A model generated the notes under the pieces. It saw only the letters and a list, made by a program, of their open reading frames with translations, was not told where the DNA came from and made no database searches. Positions 5,892 to 7,581 of a stretch of DNA of 7,581 bases are shown in pieces. The stretch lies in NCBI GenBank assembly GCA_002430755.1, contig DJCX01000078.1, positions 1-7,581 of the forward strand, given 5' to 3'. How positions within the stretch are numbered: position 1 is the stretch's first letter; every line of letters begins with the position of its first letter. A program made the translations under genes and the position numbers. This DNA comes from Flavobacteriales bacterium UBA5939 (GTDB lineage Bacteria; Bacteroidota; Bacteroidia; Flavobacteriales; Schleiferiaceae).

Positions 5892-7298
5892 TTAGGTCTT
5901 AAACGTAAAGATTTTCTCTACCGTACCGTCGTCGTAGATAAAGATGAGGGGAATATCCGTTCTAAAGTTAGTTTCGCGACCTAAGAAATCCACAATCTTG
6001 ATGAGGTTACGCTCGGGCTCCACAGGCAATTCGTCGCAGGGCGGCTCGAGATTTCCGATCCACTGTATCTGTCCTTGACCGCTAGTAATACGCTCATCAA
6101 GGTACTCGAGCAGTCCAGTTTTCACATGTGCACCGTAGCTATCGTCAAGGGCAGCAAGAAAATCGGCATATTGAAATCCATAATCCTTGCGGTAGTAAGT
6201 ATCGGAGAGTACGGCACCTTTGATAAGGTCTTGCTTGTTTTCTAAAACAGTCCCTAGTGAAGAGGTGTCGAGGTCCGTTAATAGGGTATCGAGATAGGCA
6301 TTAAAGACATCTTTGTAATAGGGAACATCGAGCAAGCGCTCCACGAGTGGGCGGTTACTTTCGTGCCAATTGTTGAGGTTTCTATCCGTCCAATCGATCC
6401 CAAACCAATCAATACCAAACGTATTATCAAGATCATACTCTATGAATACAAATTTGCCGTTGGAAGGCTGTCGGTACAGGTAGAAGTTGTTCTTGTTGAA
6501 GGCGTGACCGTCCCAATGCCCAATGAGTATTTCTGTGGCTAGTGTTTTCAGGTAGTGATTGACTTCAAAGTTGCGTTCCATGTAACACGGAAAGTCGCTG
6601 TCGCTAATGTTGTTTAAAGAGTCTAAAAAGAGAATAAATGCACTGTAATCGTTTGAATCCTTGTTGGTCTTAAGCTCGTAGACACTACGGTAAGAATTTG
6701 GGTTGCTGCCCCAATAATTCAGGTCCGCACCCCAGCTTGCTTTGTAGAGGTTGCCGCCGTCATCATCAATGAATCTTTTTTGGAGAAACTCATCGTCAAT
6801 ATGTTCAACATTGAGGTAAAGACCGCGGTAGTTTCCATTGAGGTAGAGCTTCACAAAGCTTGTTCTTGAAGCAATTAGTCCGTACCGCTGCAGAAGATGT
6901 AGGCTTGTCCAGTAGCGCAATAAGGAAGGGTCATTGTGCTGGCCTATCAAGTTCATTTTTTCAATGCCCTTGAATTTTTGACCTTGCACATATTCGTTGA
7001 AAGACACTTTAAAGCCTTTCTTTTTGGCATTTCTAGAGGTGTTTCCGCGGACCCTAAATCCTACGCTCTGAAGGGTATCTGAAAAATTGGCGCTATGGTA
7101 GCGGAAAACTGCTGGAAAGTGATGGTCGGTAAAGAGGCTGTCGCCCAATAGGCTGTTTAGATCAGGAGCCGATACGGTGATGTGTATTTCTGCGACTTCG
7201 TCCTGTAAGAATGCCTCGTTATTTTCTGGGTGCTCGAAGGCTTGGCCTAGCAAGAGGGTGGGGAGTAGGGTGAGTAGAACGAGGAAGGGGTGTTTCAT
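5892..7298 (-). CDS. CotH-like atypical kinase family protein, secreted
   Basis: The 468-residue protein has a signal peptide (hydrophobic 5-18, cleavage near LLGQA, 16-20) and then the CotH fold. RVRGNTSR (82-89) is followed by KKKGFKVSF (92-100), the family's RGNSS plus basic strand. LYLNGNYRGLYLNVEHID (151-168) matches the 'NGxYxGlYxxxE' core. The catalytic region is HWDGH...KNNFYLYR (261-276), with D263 and N270/N271, then FIEYDLDNTFG (285-295), with D289/D291 as likely metal ligands. CotH was described in Bacillus as a spore-coat protein kinase; Bacteroidota do not sporulate, so the substrate here is unknown. The last 40 residues (VDFLGRE at 436-442, IYDDGTVEKIF at 454-464) look like a short sorting tail, implying type IX-like secretion or surface display. 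A five-residue unit FGIDW is tandemly duplicated at 294-303. It heads a three-gene operon, with a TACTTTTG box 19 nt upstream. Confidence 0.9.
   Translation of the reverse strand: MKHPFLVLLTLLPTLLLGQAFEHPENNEAFLQDEVAEIHITVSAPDLNSLLGDSLFTDHHFPAVFRYHSANFSDTLQSVGFRVRGNTSRNAKKKGFKVSFNEYVQGQKFKGIEKMNLIGQHNDPSLLRYWTSLHLLQRYGLIASRTSFVKLYLNGNYRGLYLNVEHIDDEFLQKRFIDDDGGNLYKASWGADLNYWGSNPNSYRSVYELKTNKDSNDYSAFILFLDSLNNISDSDFPCYMERNFEVNHYLKTLATEILIGHWDGHAFNKNNFYLYRQPSNGKFVFIEYDLDNTFGIDWFGIDWTDRNLNNWHESNRPLVERLLDVPYYKDVFNAYLDTLLTDLDTSSLGTVLENKQDLIKGAVLSDTYYRKDYGFQYADFLAALDDSYGAHVKTGLLEYLDERITSGQGQIQWIGNLEPPCDELPVEPERNLIKIVDFLGRETNFRTDIPLIFIYDDGTVEKIFTFKT
6391..6420. repeat. 15-bp imperfect tandem duplication inside the CotH-like gene
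   Basis: Two adjacent 15-bp units, CAATCGATCCCAAAC and CAATCAATACCAAAC, match at 13 of 15 positions. They encode FGIDW twice in a row, immediately after the YDLD metal-binding motif of the kinase-like domain. The unit is a multiple of three, so the frame is kept. The two mismatches are silent, so the duplication looks old enough to have diverged at the DNA level while both copies stayed intact as protein. Confidence 0.85.
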
Positions 7299-7581
7299 TG
7301 ATGAGTCCTTGTCGACTCAAAAGTAAGAAATAGCACTCGGGCGCCTCTAAATAGATAGATCATTTATGAAGTGGACAATCAGGTGTTTTAAACAAAAGTG
7401 GATTTTGTGAGATATCACCACTAACTTTTTAAGGAGTGCTCTTTACATGAAGTTGTCCGCCGTAGCTGATGTATTTAATTGCGTTTGCTTAGGGAATAAC
7501 CCTTGATCTAATGAAAATTTAGAATTCTGCGGTTGAAATAGTGAAAAAGAGGATGAAAGGGGGAAGTGCTATGGCGGGCAA
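7299..7581. other. Gene-poor stretch upstream of the CotH-like operon
   Basis: Apart from the promoter box at 7318-7325, I see no convincing gene in these 283 nt. On the plus strand AAGGAG (7431-7436) precedes an ATG at 7447 that opens only a 19-codon frame ending TGA at 7506. A second ATG at 7571, after a purine-rich AAAGGGGGAAG, runs off the edge after three codons and could begin a divergent gene. On the minus strand the frame 7519-7581 is open to the edge for 20 codons and ends TAA, so it could equally be the tail of an upstream minus-strand gene. The evidence does not decide between these. Confidence 0.5.
7318..7325 (-). promoter_or_regulatory. Putative -7 promoter box upstream of the CotH-like operon
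   Basis: On the minus strand this reads TACTTTTG, an exact match to the Bacteroidota -7 consensus TAnnTTTG. It ends 19 nt before the ATG, giving a short predicted leader of roughly 12-16 nt. A clear -33 TTG element is not visible at the expected spacing, so support rests on the box and its position. The same octamer precedes kdsA. Confidence 0.5.

Noticed and set aside
7396..7430. Hairpin GTGA-GATA-TCAC followed by TTTTT as a plus-strand terminator
   Set aside because: The stem is only 4 bp and the T-run is separated from it by several bases; too weak.

Overview
The window reads as part of a chromosome from a marine-type, Gram-negative member of the Bacteroidota, probably Flavobacteriales outside Flavobacteriaceae in the strict sense. 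This is inferred from three things. There is a CotH-family protein whose C-terminus carries a 'VDFLGRE...IYDDGTVEK' tail of the kind I associate with secreted proteins of this group. There are Bacteroidota-type TAnnTTTG promoter boxes and few convincing Shine-Dalgarno sites. The lipoproteins and the four-helix membrane protein look like Bacteroidota types. No mobile element, RNA gene or CRISPR array is visible.

All nine supported genes lie on the minus strand, so transcription runs from high to low coordinates. The first unit (7298 down to 4671) has three exported proteins: a CotH-like atypical kinase with a signal peptide, an uncharacterised lipoprotein with a C-terminal calcium-loop-like motif, and a small DUF2147-like secreted protein. 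They are separated by 11 nt and by a 14-nt overlap, so they are almost certainly one operon. This is the least understood part of the window and the best candidate for an undescribed envelope system.

The second unit (4584 down to about 2011) is for lipopolysaccharide inner-core synthesis. kdsA (Kdo-8-phosphate synthase, metal-dependent type) is followed 4 nt later by kdsD/kpsF (arabinose-5-phosphate isomerase with two CBS domains). These catalyse two consecutive steps: Ru5P to A5P, then A5P + PEP to Kdo8P. A NodB-fold polysaccharide deacetylase lipoprotein starts inside the kdsD stop codon (TAATG). It is visibly AT-richer than its neighbours.

The third stretch (1927 down to 1) holds an FAD-dependent amine-oxidase/phytoene-desaturase-type oxidoreductase, a small four-helix membrane protein of unknown function, and the 5' part of a DUF2200 gene cut by the window edge. 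The oxidoreductase and membrane protein are 10 nt apart and probably cotranscribed.

The identical octamer TACTTTTG stands upstream of both cotH and kdsA, in their intergenic regions, and matches the Bacteroidota -7 promoter consensus. The last 283 nt (7299-7581) contain no convincing gene.
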